Made by a program: the position numbers and the translations under genes. The notes beneath the pieces were generated by a model. It had not been told where the DNA came from and did not search any database. It saw only the letters and a program-made list of their open reading frames with translations. Of a stretch of 23,761 nucleotides of DNA, positions 7,663-15,264 are shown one piece after another. The DNA lies in the NCBI GenBank assembly GCA_032127075.1, contig JAQAZZ010000249.1, positions 1-23,761 on the forward strand. Reading direction: 5' to 3'. The DNA is from GCA-2699445 sp032127075 (lineage in GTDB: Bacteria > Actinomycetota > Actinomycetes > S36-B12 > GCA-2699445). Numbering within the stretch: position 1 is the stretch's first letter; the number at the start of each line of letters is the position of its first letter.

Positions 7663-10026
7663 CTAGGCGGAGGTGGCCTCCGACTTGGCCTCGGTGTCGG
7701 CATCGCCCACTGCGATGGGACGCCTCTTGCTGATGACAACCGCCACAACAACGATGGCCAACGCACCCAGAGAGATCGCCCAGCGCAACACATCGTTGCC
7801 CTCCAGCGTGACGCTCACGACCGCGGGCGCCGCCAGCAGCGCGACCAGGTTCATGACCTTGATCAGCGGGTTGATCGCCGGGCCGGCGGTGTCCTTGAAG
7901 GGATCCCCCACAGTGTCGCCGATGACGGTGGCTTCATGGGCCTCGGAGCCCTTGCCGCCGTAGTGGCCGTCCTCGACGAACTTCTTGGCGTTGTCCCAGG
8001 CGCCGCCGGAGTTGGCCAGGAACACGGCCATCAGGGTTCCGGTGGCGATCGTGCCCGCCAGGTAGGCGCCCAAGGCACCCACACCGAGGCCGAAGCCGAC
8101 CGCGATGGGAGTGAGCACCGCCAACAGACCCGGTGTGATCAACTCGCGCAGCGAGTCGCGGGTGACGATGTCGACAACCTTCGCGTATTCCGGCTTGGAC
8201 GTGCCCGCCATGATCCCCGGATCGTCGCGGAACTGCCGCCGGACCTCGAAGATCACCGCGCCGGCGGCACGGGACACGGCGTTGATCGCCAGCCCGGAGA
8301 ACAGGAACACCACCGAGGCGCCGATGATCAGTCCGACGAGGTTGGCCGGGTTGGCCACGTCCAGGACGCCGCCGTACTGGAAGAGTTCCTCCTGCGTGAG
8401 GTTCTCGATGAGTCCCCGCGTAGCCTCGTCCGCGCCCTCGGCAACGCTGCGGGCCGCAGTCGACACCGCATCCCGGAACGCCCCGAACAACGCCGTTGCG
8501 GCGAGCACGGCGGTTGCGATCGCGATGCCCTTGGTGATGGCCTTGGTCGAGTTGCCGACCGCATCCAGGCTGGTGAGGATCTGGGCTCCCTTGCCCTCGA
8601 CGTCCCCTGACATCTCCGCGATGCCCTGGGCGTTGTCGGACACGGGGCCGAAGGTGTCCATGGACACGATGACCCCCACCGTGGTGAGCAGGCCGGTACC
8701 CGCCAAGGCGACGGCGAACAGCGACAGGATCACCGAGCCGCCACCCAGCAGGAACGCGCCGTAGACGGCCGCCGCGATGAGCAGCGCGGAGTAGACCGCC
8801 GATTCCAGACCCAGCGAGATCCCGGACAGGATCACGGTGGCCGGGCCGGTCAGCGACGTCTTGGAGACGTCGTCCACTGGGCGGCGCTCCGTCTCGGTGA
8901 AGTAGGCGGTCAACTGCTGGATCGCCGCGGCGAGCACGATTCCGATCAGAACCGCTCCGATGGCCAGGTACCGCGGGTTGAACGTCTCGGCCGACAACAG
9001 ACCCAGGGATCCCACCTGAAGGCCTTGGAACTCGACCATCGTCGCAGGCAGGAAGTAGAACGTTGCCGCGACGACCAGAACTGCCGAGATCGCGGCCGAG
9101 ATGAAGAAGCCCCGGTTGATGGCCGCCATCCCCGACCGGTCGTTGGCACGCGGAGAGACGGCGAAGATGCCGATCACGGCGGTGACAACACCGATGGCCG
9201 GTACGACCAACGGGTAGACCAGGCCGAGATCGCCGAAGGCGGCCTTGCCCAGGATCAGCGCCGCGACCAGCGTCACCGCGTAGGACTCGAACAGGTCCGC
9301 GGCCATGCCGGCGCAGTCGCCGACGTTGTCGCCCACGTTGTCGGCGATGGTGGCGGCGTTGCGGGGGTCGTCCTCCGGGATTCCCTGCTCGACCTTGCCG
9401 ACGAGGTCGGCGCCCACGTCGGCGGCCTTGGTGAAGATACCGCCGCCGACACGCATGAACATCGCCAGCAGCGCCGCGCCGAAGCCGAAGCCTTCCAGCA
9501 CCTTGGGTGCCTCGCCCTGGTACACGAGCACCACGATGGCGGCACCCAGCAGTCCCAGTCCGACCGTGAACATGCCAGCCACACCACCGGTGCGGAAAGC
9601 GATCCTCATGGCACCGTGCTCGTTCTCCTCCCGGGCGGCGGCCGCCACTCGCACGTTGCCGCGCACGGCCAGCCACATACCCATGTAGCCGGTGACTGCC
9701 GAGAAGACGGCACCGACGAGGAAGAAGATGCTGCGCCCGATCCGCTCGCCGTTGGTGTCGGCGGGGAGCAGGAAGAGGACGAAGAAGACGATGACGGCGA
9801 AGACCGCCAATGTCCGGAACTGCCGGCTGAGGAAAGCCGCGGCCCCCTCTTGCACTGCGGCGGCGATGCTCTGCATGTTTGGTGTGCCCTCATCGGCGGC
9901 GAGCACCTCGCGGACCAACAGCCCTGCCACGCCGAGAGCCATGACGGCGATGACCGCCACGACTCCTACGGTGACGAGGTTGGTACCGGTGAGCTCAACC
10001 GCCCCAAGCGCGGCGAGATTCTGCAC
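7663..10026 (-). CDS. hppA: Membrane H+-translocating pyrophosphatase
   Basis: A 787-residue integral membrane enzyme that hydrolyses pyrophosphate and pumps ions, with about 16 membrane segments. The pyrophosphate site is seen in DVGADLVGKVEQG (203-215) and IADNVGDNVGDCAG (227-240), and again in the C-terminal NSGGAWDNAKK and TVGDPFKDTAGP segments. GNSTKA at 491-496 has Lys (K495) where K+-dependent enzymes have Ala, which predicts the K+-independent, H+-pumping class. GTG start with AAGGAG eight bases upstream (10040-10035). It follows the bldG pair but across a 244-bp spacer with its own signals, and ends at a strong hairpin. Confidence 0.97.
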   Translation of the reverse strand: MQNLAALGAVELTGTNLVTVGVVAVIAVMALGVAGLLVREVLAADEGTPNMQSIAAAVQEGAAAFLSRQFRTLAVFAVIVFFVLFLLPADTNGERIGRSIFFLVGAVFSAVTGYMGMWLAVRGNVRVAAAAREENEHGAMRIAFRTGGVAGMFTVGLGLLGAAIVVLVYQGEAPKVLEGFGFGAALLAMFMRVGGGIFTKAADVGADLVGKVEQGIPEDDPRNAATIADNVGDNVGDCAGMAADLFESYAVTLVAALILGKAAFGDLGLVYPLVVPAIGVVTAVIGIFAVSPRANDRSGMAAINRGFFISAAISAVLVVAATFYFLPATMVEFQGLQVGSLGLLSAETFNPRYLAIGAVLIGIVLAAAIQQLTAYFTETERRPVDDVSKTSLTGPATVILSGISLGLESAVYSALLIAAAVYGAFLLGGGSVILSLFAVALAGTGLLTTVGVIVSMDTFGPVSDNAQGIAEMSGDVEGKGAQILTSLDAVGNSTKAITKGIAIATAVLAATALFGAFRDAVSTAARSVAEGADEATRGLIENLTQEELFQYGGVLDVANPANLVGLIIGASVVFLFSGLAINAVSRAAGAVIFEVRRQFRDDPGIMAGTSKPEYAKVVDIVTRDSLRELITPGLLAVLTPIAVGFGLGVGALGAYLAGTIATGTLMAVFLANSGGAWDNAKKFVEDGHYGGKGSEAHEATVIGDTVGDPFKDTAGPAINPLIKVMNLVALLAAPAVVSVTLEGNDVLRWAISLGALAIVVVAVVISKRRPIAVGDADTEAKSEATSA

Positions 10027-10270
10027 GGATTCAACTCCTTGTCAGCTGCGCCGCCCTACGCTGGGCCGCGCCGATTGGTGATGAGCGCGAACTCCACCGG
10101 AAGGACCGGTCCACCACCCACCCCAGGGGAAGACATAGGAGCCCGCGGGAAGCGAGTGTACGTGACACCGCGACGCACCCCGGCCGCGGGGATCCCGATG
10201 TCCACGGCACTGTGGCGCAAGGCCCTCCTCGGCCGGACTCCTCCCACAGTGCCGCCGGCCGGTCCTCGCA
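10027..10270. other. Intergenic region upstream of hppA
   Basis: Apart from the ribosome site (10035-10040), it holds a minus-strand TACACT (10160-10155), a good -10 match giving a leader of about 120 bases, and the inverted repeat at 10205-10254. Short reading frames here show no protein-like features and were not called. Confidence 0.45.
10205..10254 (-). terminator. 11-bp inverted repeat after the anti-sigma-like gene (terminator or attenuator)
   Basis: CGGCACTGTGG (10205-10215) and CCACAGTGCCG (10244-10254) are perfectly complementary, with a 28-base loop that can form an inner GGCC/GGCC stem. It begins 17 bases beyond the stop at 10271 and lies before the hppA -10 candidate, so it probably ends the bldG pair transcript. 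Confidence 0.55.
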
Positions 10271-10663
10271 TCACTTCGCGGCGACTCCGGTGGACCATCT
10301 CAGGCCGATGGCCCGACCGCTACCCGCCGGGTTCGGCCGCACTGTGCATTCCTCGCACAACGCGCGGATCAGCGGCAGCGACAACTCCTCGGGCCCGCCG
10401 TCCGCCACGCCGTCCCCAATCCCATCCGAGACCGTGACCGTGAAGTCCGCTCCGTCGTCAGCCATGGCCAACTCGACCTCGGCCGGCCCACCGGCCACGA
10501 CGGCACGTTGAACGGACAGGGCGACGGCTTCGGCAACCGCGAGGCGCACATCATCGAGGATGTCCGCACGCACACCGGCCCGACGGGCAGCGCTGCCCGC
10601 CACCAGCCGCGCGGTACGGGCATGGTCCGAAATAGCGGGGATCACCAGTCGGACGACCGGCAT
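10271..10663 (-). CDS. Anti-sigma factor-like protein (degenerate HATPase), partner of the BldG-like gene
   Basis: A 130-residue protein with the size and layout of RsbW/SpoIIAB-type kinases (family HATPase_c_2). DDVRLAVAEAV (37-47) aligns with the N-box, but the Mg-binding Asn expected at position 49 is Leu. The G1 box reads VSDGIG (78-83), in which the usual D-x-G-x-G is not intact. ATP binding or kinase activity is therefore doubtful. The ATG shares a base with the upstream STAS gene's stop (TGATG). Position and shape match the anti-sigma partner (ApgA/SCO3548) downstream of bldG in Streptomyces, as I recall that locus. The cognate sigma factor is not in the window. Confidence 0.75.
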   Translation of the reverse strand: MPVVRLVIPAISDHARTARLVAGSAARRAGVRADILDDVRLAVAEAVALSVQRAVVAGGPAEVELAMADDGADFTVTVSDGIGDGVADGGPEELSLPLIRALCEECTVRPNPAGSGRAIGLRWSTGVAAK

Positions 10664-10998
10664 CAGTCCGTGTCCTCGTCGTCGAGAGCAGATGTCAGGG
10701 ACATGGCACTGTCCAGTCCCGTGATGGTGAAGACCTTGACGATCTTGTCGTCGTCTGCGACGACCTTCAGATCGCCACCAGCCTCCCGAACCCACTTGAG
10801 CCCCTTGACCATGACGCCGAGACCGGTAGAGTCCAGGAAGTCCAGCTCGGTCAGATCCAGCACCAGGTCGGAGCTTCCCGCTGCGACGAGGTCCGCGAGC
10901 TTGCGCTCCAGCCCACCCGCCGAGTGGACGTCCAACTCTCCCGTGACCGCCAAGATTGTGCGGCCCCCAACCTCGCGTGCGTTGATGGACAGATCCAC
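10663..10998 (-). CDS. bldG: Anti-sigma factor antagonist (STAS domain, BldG-like)
   Basis: A 111-residue single STAS domain of the SpoIIAA/RsbV class, whose unphosphorylated form frees a sigma factor by binding its anti-sigma factor. The phospho-acceptor is S57 in DFLDSTGLGV (53-62), the same residue number I recall for Streptomyces BldG. The sequence opens MDLSINAR and ends in an acidic tail. GTG start at 10998 with AGGAG five bases upstream. It is coupled to the HATPase-like gene and divergent from the helicase, as in Streptomyces. BldG orthology rests on this synteny and length; function in sporulation is not implied. Confidence 0.85.
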   Translation of the reverse strand: MDLSINAREVGGRTILAVTGELDVHSAGGLERKLADLVAAGSSDLVLDLTELDFLDSTGLGVMVKGLKWVREAGGDLKVVADDDKIVKVFTITGLDSAMSLTSALDDEDTD

Positions 10999-11150
10999 GT
11001 GAGCTCCTCAACCGGGCGGACGTGCGCTTGCGGACGCTCGTGCGTCCACTCGCCTACGGTATCGGCAAGGTCGGACCTGCGGCGCACAATGGCAGCTACA
11101 GGGTCGATCCACTCGGCGGCCCGTGTCCGGGACCGACGGCAGGAGGGGCG
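10999..11150. promoter_or_regulatory. Divergent promoter region, bldG-like / helicase
   Basis: Two TANNNT elements overlap on opposite strands: TACGGT (plus, 11055-11060) and TACCGT (minus, 11061-11056). If both work, transcription of the two genes would compete for one site. The minus-strand leader of about 50 bases contains a perfect hairpin, GGACGC-TCGT-GCGTCC (11032-11047), before the ribosome site of the bldG-like gene. No -35 boxes are clear. Confidence 0.35.
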
Positions 11151-11153
11151 ATG
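11141..11153 (+). promoter_or_regulatory. Ribosome binding site deciding the helicase start
   Basis: AGGAGG (11141-11146) four bases before ATG 11151. The frame is open 129 bases further upstream, but that stretch lies in the promoter region. Confidence 0.75.
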
Positions 11154-13427
11154 GCCGACCGTAGCGGGACCCTGGCGGTGCCGGCAGGGGAGAAGTCGCC
11201 GCTCGACGCTCCCGACCTTTCCCAGCTCACGGGCAGCGCGCTCGACGGTGAGACCACCGTCATCCGTATCCCGGAACGCCCCGGCGCCACCCGGCCCTGG
11301 CCGTCCTGGAGCGACCCCGCGCTGGTCGCCAGGATGCGGGACCGGGGAATCGCCCAGCCGTGGCTGCACCAGGCCGAGGCAGCACAGTTGGCCCGCAGCG
11401 GCCGCCACGTGGTCATCGCCACGGGTACGGCCAGCGGGAAGTCCCTGGCCTACTGGCTTCCGGCGCTGACCCGGATCCGCGAAACCGACGCCACCGTCTT
11501 GTACTGCACACCGACCAAGGCGTTGGCCCAGGACCAGCTCGCGCGCATCGCGGAACTGGGCCTGGGCGACGTCGAAGCGGCATGCTACGACGGGGACACA
11601 CCGCGCGACGCCAGGCCCTGGATCCGGCGCAACGCCAACTACGTGCTGACCAACCCAGACATGCTCCATCGGGGCATCCTGCCGGACCACGGGCGCTGGG
11701 CCTCCTTCCTGCGCCGGCTGGCGTTCGTGGTCTTGGACGAGGGCCACACCTACCGCGGCATCTTCGGATCGCACATGGCCGCGATCATGCGGCGGCTGCG
11801 CCGCTTGGCGGCGGCCGCCGGAGCCAACCCCACGTTCATCATCACCAGCGCCACCCTGTCGCAGCCGGACGTCAGCGCCGCCGCACTGATCGGGGCACCA
11901 GTGGCGGCAGTGGCAGAGGACACCTCCCGCCGCGGGCCGGTGACGATCCTGCTGCACGACGCGGACCCCGATTCCGGCGGCGCCTTCGGCGCGGTGGCCG
12001 ACGTATTGGGCGCTTGGACGTCCGCTGGCGTCCAGTCCCTGGGTTTCATCCGGTCGCGCTCGGGTGCGGAATCCCTGGCCGCCGTCGTCGCCGACCGGCT
12101 CCCACCGAGCGCAGCAGACCAGGTCGCCCCATACCGTGGCGGGCTGCTTCCAGAGGAGCGGCGCGGGATCGAGAAGCGCCTGCGAGACGGTCGATTGCGC
12201 TGCGTCGCCACGACCAACGCGCTGGAACTCGGGGTCGATGTCTCCGGCCTCGACGCCGTGGCGGTATGCGGCTGGCCGGGCACGAGGGCCTCTTTCCTGC
12301 AGCAGATCGGCCGGGCCGGTCGAGGCGATGCGCCCGCTGTGGCGTTCCTGGCCGCCCAGCAGGACCCGCTGGACCAGTTCTACGTCCGCCACCCGGACCG
12401 GATCTTGGCTGACGGCGTGGAAGCCACCGTGTTCGACCCCAGCAACCCCTACGTCCTGATCCCACACCTGGCCGCCGCCATCAGCGAGCGGCCCATGACA
12501 ACCGAGGAGGCTTGTGCGGCGTTCGGCCCCCACGCCGAGCAGGGGCTGACGGCGTTGGCGCACAAAGGTGTCGTCAGGCTGCGGGGCGAGCGCTGGTTCT
12601 GGGTGGCGCGCAACCGTGCCAGCGATCTGACCGACCTGAGGCATATGGGAGCGACGGTGACGATCATCGAGGCGGGCACCGCCCGGGTTCTCGGCACCGT
12701 CGACGGCGGCGCGGCACCGGCGCAGGTGCACGAGGGCGCGGTCTACGTCCACCTGGGCCACGTGCATGTAGTCGAATCGCTGGATCTGCACGATGCGGTG
12801 GCTGTGGTCCGCCGCACGGATCCCGGCTACACCACGGTCGCTGCGTCGGTCAGCGACCTGAGAGTGCTCCAGCGCACCGAATCCCGCCCGTCCGGTTCAG
12901 GCACCATGTCCTTCGGCGATGTCGAGGTGGGCAGCCAGGTGGTGTCGTACCTGCGCCGTCGGGCCGGGACCGGGGAGGTGATCGACTCGGTGGGGCTTGA
13001 TCTGCCGCGCCAGGAACTACGCACCAGGGCGGTGTGGTGGCAGCTTGGTGACCCGGCCGCATGGGGAATCCCGCCGCAGGACATCGCCGGCGCCGCCCAT
13101 GCCGCCGAACACGCCGCGATCGGAGTGCTCCCGGCGCTGGCCACCTGTGACCGATGGGACATCGGCGGGCTGTCCACGCAGTTCCATCCGGACACCGGGG
13201 AACTGAGCGTCTTCGTCTACGACGGCCACCCTGGGGGTGCCGGTTTCGCGCGGCGCGGCTACGACGAGTCGGCCCGCTGGCTTTCGGCGACCCGCGAGGT
13301 TGTGGCCACCTGCCCCTGCGCCGAGGGCTGCCCCAGTTGCATCCAGTCCCCCAAGTGCGGCAACGGCAACAACCCGCTGAGCAAGGACGGGGCCGTACTG
13401 CTGCTCTCGGCAATGATCCCTGACTGA
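11151..13427 (+). CDS. DEAD/DEAH-box helicase with C-terminal Cys cluster (MrfA/YprA, DUF1998 family)
   Basis: A 758-residue superfamily 2 helicase. Q74 precedes the P-loop TGTASGKS (91-98); then come PTKALAQDQ (121-129), Walker B DEGH (196-199), SATL (233-236), and motif VI in QQIGRAGRG. The C-terminus carries five close cysteines (C721, C723, C727, C730, C736), matching the metal-binding DUF1998 module. B. subtilis MrfA of this family repairs mitomycin lesions with the nuclease MrfB, which I do not see here. The gene is divergent from the bldG-like gene and convergent with the Tad locus, an arrangement so common in actinobacteria that Tad neighbours have been named for it. DNA repair is the likely role. 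Confidence 0.92.
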   Translation: MADRSGTLAVPAGEKSPLDAPDLSQLTGSALDGETTVIRIPERPGATRPWPSWSDPALVARMRDRGIAQPWLHQAEAAQLARSGRHVVIATGTASGKSLAYWLPALTRIRETDATVLYCTPTKALAQDQLARIAELGLGDVEAACYDGDTPRDARPWIRRNANYVLTNPDMLHRGILPDHGRWASFLRRLAFVVLDEGHTYRGIFGSHMAAIMRRLRRLAAAAGANPTFIITSATLSQPDVSAAALIGAPVAAVAEDTSRRGPVTILLHDADPDSGGAFGAVADVLGAWTSAGVQSLGFIRSRSGAESLAAVVADRLPPSAADQVAPYRGGLLPEERRGIEKRLRDGRLRCVATTNALELGVDVSGLDAVAVCGWPGTRASFLQQIGRAGRGDAPAVAFLAAQQDPLDQFYVRHPDRILADGVEATVFDPSNPYVLIPHLAAAISERPMTTEEACAAFGPHAEQGLTALAHKGVVRLRGERWFWVARNRASDLTDLRHMGATVTIIEAGTARVLGTVDGGAAPAQVHEGAVYVHLGHVHVVESLDLHDAVAVVRRTDPGYTTVAASVSDLRVLQRTESRPSGSGTMSFGDVEVGSQVVSYLRRRAGTGEVIDSVGLDLPRQELRTRAVWWQLGDPAAWGIPPQDIAGAAHAAEHAAIGVLPALATCDRWDIGGLSTQFHPDTGELSVFVYDGHPGGAGFARRGYDESARWLSATREVVATCPCAEGCPSCIQSPKCGNGNNPLSKDGAVLLLSAMIPD

Positions 13428-13430
13428 ATC

Positions 13431-13443
13431 CCTGTCCGACAGG
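13431..13443. terminator. Short palindrome between convergent helicase and Tad genes
   Basis: CCTGTC-C-GACAGG lies in the 44-bp gap between the two stops. As RNA it would fold only as a four-base stem, so it is a weak candidate. Confidence 0.2.
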
Positions 13444-13471
13444 CGGCTGCGTGGCCATGCACTTCGCCGAC

Positions 13472-13846
13472 TCACGGCGGCGGCGCGGCGACGGAGTCCA
13501 GCTGCATCTGGGCCGCAGCTGTTCCCCGGACACTGCGGTGGCCGCTGAAAGACTCCAGCCCGCGGGGCAGCCCCAACAGAACCTCGACGCGGACAACCGA
13601 ACCGCGAACATCGCAGGAGGACAGCTCTGCCTCGTTCGCGGTCGCGGTCCGCGCCGCGGCCTCGCAGGGACCGTCCGGATCCAGCAGCGCGGCTGTACCG
13701 GCCAGTGCGACCATGTCGGCCACCCCGTCGGCCCTGGTGTGCGCCAACGAACCAGCCACGAGGGCGCCGGCCGCCGCGGCGGCGGCGCACACCACTGCGG
13801 CGCCAAGGAGCAGCAGCAGCCCGGCGGAACCATGTTCCCGATTCAT
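13472..13846 (-). CDS. TadE-like protein of the helicase/secretion neighbourhood
   Basis: A 124-residue protein with a short charged N-terminus (MNREHGSAG), one long Leu/Ala hydrophobic segment (about 10-33) and an extracytoplasmic domain with two cysteines (C61, C78) that may form a disulfide. The AxxRADxVADMVALAG stretch after the membrane helix is typical of actinobacterial TadE/TadG-like pseudopilins found beside this helicase. It is the last gene of the Tad unit. Its ATG overlaps the tadE stop (ATGA). It probably serves as a minor pilin or assembly factor. Confidence 0.8.
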   Translation of the reverse strand: MNREHGSAGLLLLLGAAVVCAAAAAAGALVAGSLAHTRADGVADMVALAGTAALLDPDGPCEAAARTATANEAELSSCDVRGSVVRVEVLLGLPRGLESFSGHRSVRGTAAAQMQLDSVAAPPP

Positions 13847-14283
13847 CCCCGCCGCTCCGGGACGGTGACAAGCGTGGCGGTCAAGTGGGCTCCCAATCCC
13901 TGCAGGGCCGGCACCGGCGCCGCAAGGTGATAGCGGCCCGTCACGAGAAGGTCACCGGTGTGTCCATCGGCGGTGAGGCGCACCCCGGGCAGAACGCCTT
14001 CGGCGCTCGCGGCTGCCGCGGCCAGCGACTCACCCCGTGCCAACTCCCGGGCCGCGGACCTCGTGGCGTCATCGAGCTGGGCCTGCACCTGCCCCAGGCG
14101 CAGCAGCCATGCGCAGAACAGGCAGACCAACATGACTGCGGGGAGGGCGAAGGCCAGTTCCAGAGTGACCATCCCACGCTCGCCGGCACGACCCCGGCGT
14201 AGTTGGCGCCGTCGGGGGCGGGCCCCAGGGGCGCCGGCGGCGGCCGGCGCTCCCAGGGGCCCGTCGCGAAGCGGACCTCTCAT
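13843..14283 (-). CDS. tadE: TadE-family minor pilin
   Basis: A 146-residue protein with a long Arg-rich leader (residues 1-37), then GERGMVTLELAFALPAVML. A Gly followed by Met-Val-Thr-Leu-Glu fits a prepilin-type cleavage site with Glu at +5, and a hydrophobic helix of about 20 residues follows. The rest is a small soluble domain rich in Ala. The start ATG at 14283 overlaps the pilin gene stop (ATGA), so the open frame further upstream was ignored. TadE proteins are minor pilins of the Tad system, processed by TadV; no TadV is in this window. Confidence 0.8.
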   Translation of the reverse strand: MRGPLRDGPLGAPAAAGAPGARPRRRQLRRGRAGERGMVTLELAFALPAVMLVCLFCAWLLRLGQVQAQLDDATRSAARELARGESLAAAAASAEGVLPGVRLTADGHTGDLLVTGRYHLAAPVPALQGLGAHLTATLVTVPERRG

Positions 14284-14462
14284 GAGAACAGGAAACTGAA
14301 TGCCCACTCCATGATCCGTTTGATCAACTCCATCGCCCAGTCGCTGGTGAGCAGTTTGATCAGGACCCCGCCGAGACCGGCGACCGCCACGGTCCCCACC
14401 GCGTACTCCGCTGTGGTCAGCCCCTCGTCCTCCCGGACCAGCCTGGTTGTTGCCTCTCTCAT
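14280..14462 (-). CDS. DUF4244 family Flp-type pilin
   Basis: A 60-residue protein: charged N-terminus ending REDEG, then LTTAEYAVGTVAVAGLGGVL and a second amphipathic hydrophobic stretch ending in Phe-Leu-Phe-Ser. Gly followed by LTTAEY is the Flp-type prepilin site (Glu-Tyr at +5/+6), and TTAEYAVGT is the hallmark of DUF4244. The likely start is ATG 14462, because GAGAGG lies seven bases upstream of it; ATG 14468 sits almost on that site. A 118-bp gap separates it from tadC, the only real gap in this locus, so it may have its own promoter or leader. It probably forms the pilus shaft. Confidence 0.85.
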   Translation of the reverse strand: MREATTRLVREDEGLTTAEYAVGTVAVAGLGGVLIKLLTSDWAMELIKRIMEWAFSFLFS

Positions 14463-14586
14463 CGGCATTCCTCTCTGAATGGTTGATGCCGGCCGTGTGG
14501 CCTGCCCCCAGCCTGTGACCGGCAAGCCACCAGCGGGGGGCGGGACAATCGGATGTGGACGGCGGAGACCGCGACAGAGCTGTGGG
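14463..14586. other. Intergenic leader of the pilin gene
   Basis: A 6-bp inverted repeat (TGCCGG 14487-14492, CCGGCA 14519-14524) lies upstream of the pilin's GAGAGG site. I see no clear -10. It could be a promoter or an RNA processing element giving more pilin than motor mRNA. Confidence 0.25.
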
Positions 14587-15264
14587 TCAGTAGCCGAGCC
14601 CGCCGGCGAGGGCGGCAACGATGGGAACCACACCGAGGAGGAAGAACGACGGCAGGAAGCACACGGCGAGCGGCAGAACGGCCCGTACGGCCGCGGCGCG
14701 GGCGGCGGCTTGCGCCCGGGAGAAGAAATCACGGCGGGCATCGGCCGCGAGTCGTTCCAGTTCTGCGGCCACGCCGGCCCCCGTGTCGCTGCGTCGAGCC
14801 ATCACCGTTGCCAACGCGGCAAGCTGCGGGTCTGCGCGTGGTTCCCGCCACGCCTCGGCGGCGTCCGCCCCAAGGCCGCGCAGGCGGGCCACTGTGCCGA
14901 GCGTGGCGCCGAGCGGCTCTGGGGTTGCGTCAGCGGCCAGCCGCAGCGCCTCCTGGTCGGTGCAGCCGGCTCGGATCAGAGCGGCGAGCAGGTGCAGGGC
15001 ATCGGGCAGCGTTCGAGCCAGCGCCAAGCGGCTGTCCGCCGCCGCGGCGACGCTCGGGGGGACGAAGCGCCAAACAGCCGCAGCCACCGCTGCCGCCAGC
15101 AGCAGGGACCATGGCAGCGGCAACAGGGCCACACACAGGGCCGCGGCTCCTGCCGCGGACACCCGGTTGAGTCCGACCGCCGGGACACGCCGGCTGCCAC
15201 GCTGCCGCCGGGCGGCGGTCGACGGCATCACCACAACTGCGGCGGCGACCAACAGCCACGTCAC
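14587..15264 (-). CDS. tadC: Type II secretion system F-family protein (TadC-like)
   Basis: A 225-residue inner-membrane platform protein. Two hydrophobic segments lie near the N-terminus (TWLLVAAAVVVM and the stretch around 35-65). A cytoplasmic T2SSF domain follows with ALARTLPDALHLLAALIRAG and GLGADAAEAW, then a terminal hydrophobic pair ending in Gly-Leu-Gly-Tyr. Its GTG at 15264 overlaps the tadB stop (GTGA). Together with TadB it should form the ring that TadA drives. The upstream open frame is tadB in another phase. Confidence 0.85.
   Translation of the reverse strand: MTWLLVAAAVVVMPSTAARRQRGSRRVPAVGLNRVSAAGAAALCVALLPLPWSLLLAAAVAAAVWRFVPPSVAAAADSRLALARTLPDALHLLAALIRAGCTDQEALRLAADATPEPLGATLGTVARLRGLGADAAEAWREPRADPQLAALATVMARRSDTGAGVAAELERLAADARRDFFSRAQAAARAAAVRAVLPLAVCFLPSFFLLGVVPIVAALAGGLGY

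Noticed and set aside
7934..9676. 580-codon open frame on the minus strand inside hppA
   Set aside because: Arg/Gly-rich translation with no motif; it is another frame of hppA, which has full family motifs.
10056..10298. Small 80-codon minus-strand gene before hppA
   Set aside because: No ribosome site, Arg/Gly/Pro-rich, overlaps the anti-sigma-like gene end, and covers the inverted repeat.
9025..10437. 470-codon plus-strand open frame opposite hppA and the anti-sigma-like gene
   Set aside because: His/Asp/Gly-rich low-complexity product antisense to a clear gene; typical of high-GC shadow frames.
10851..12791. 646-codon minus-strand open frame opposite the helicase
   Set aside because: Antisense to a helicase with all motifs, and overlaps the bldG-like gene; no recognisable domain.
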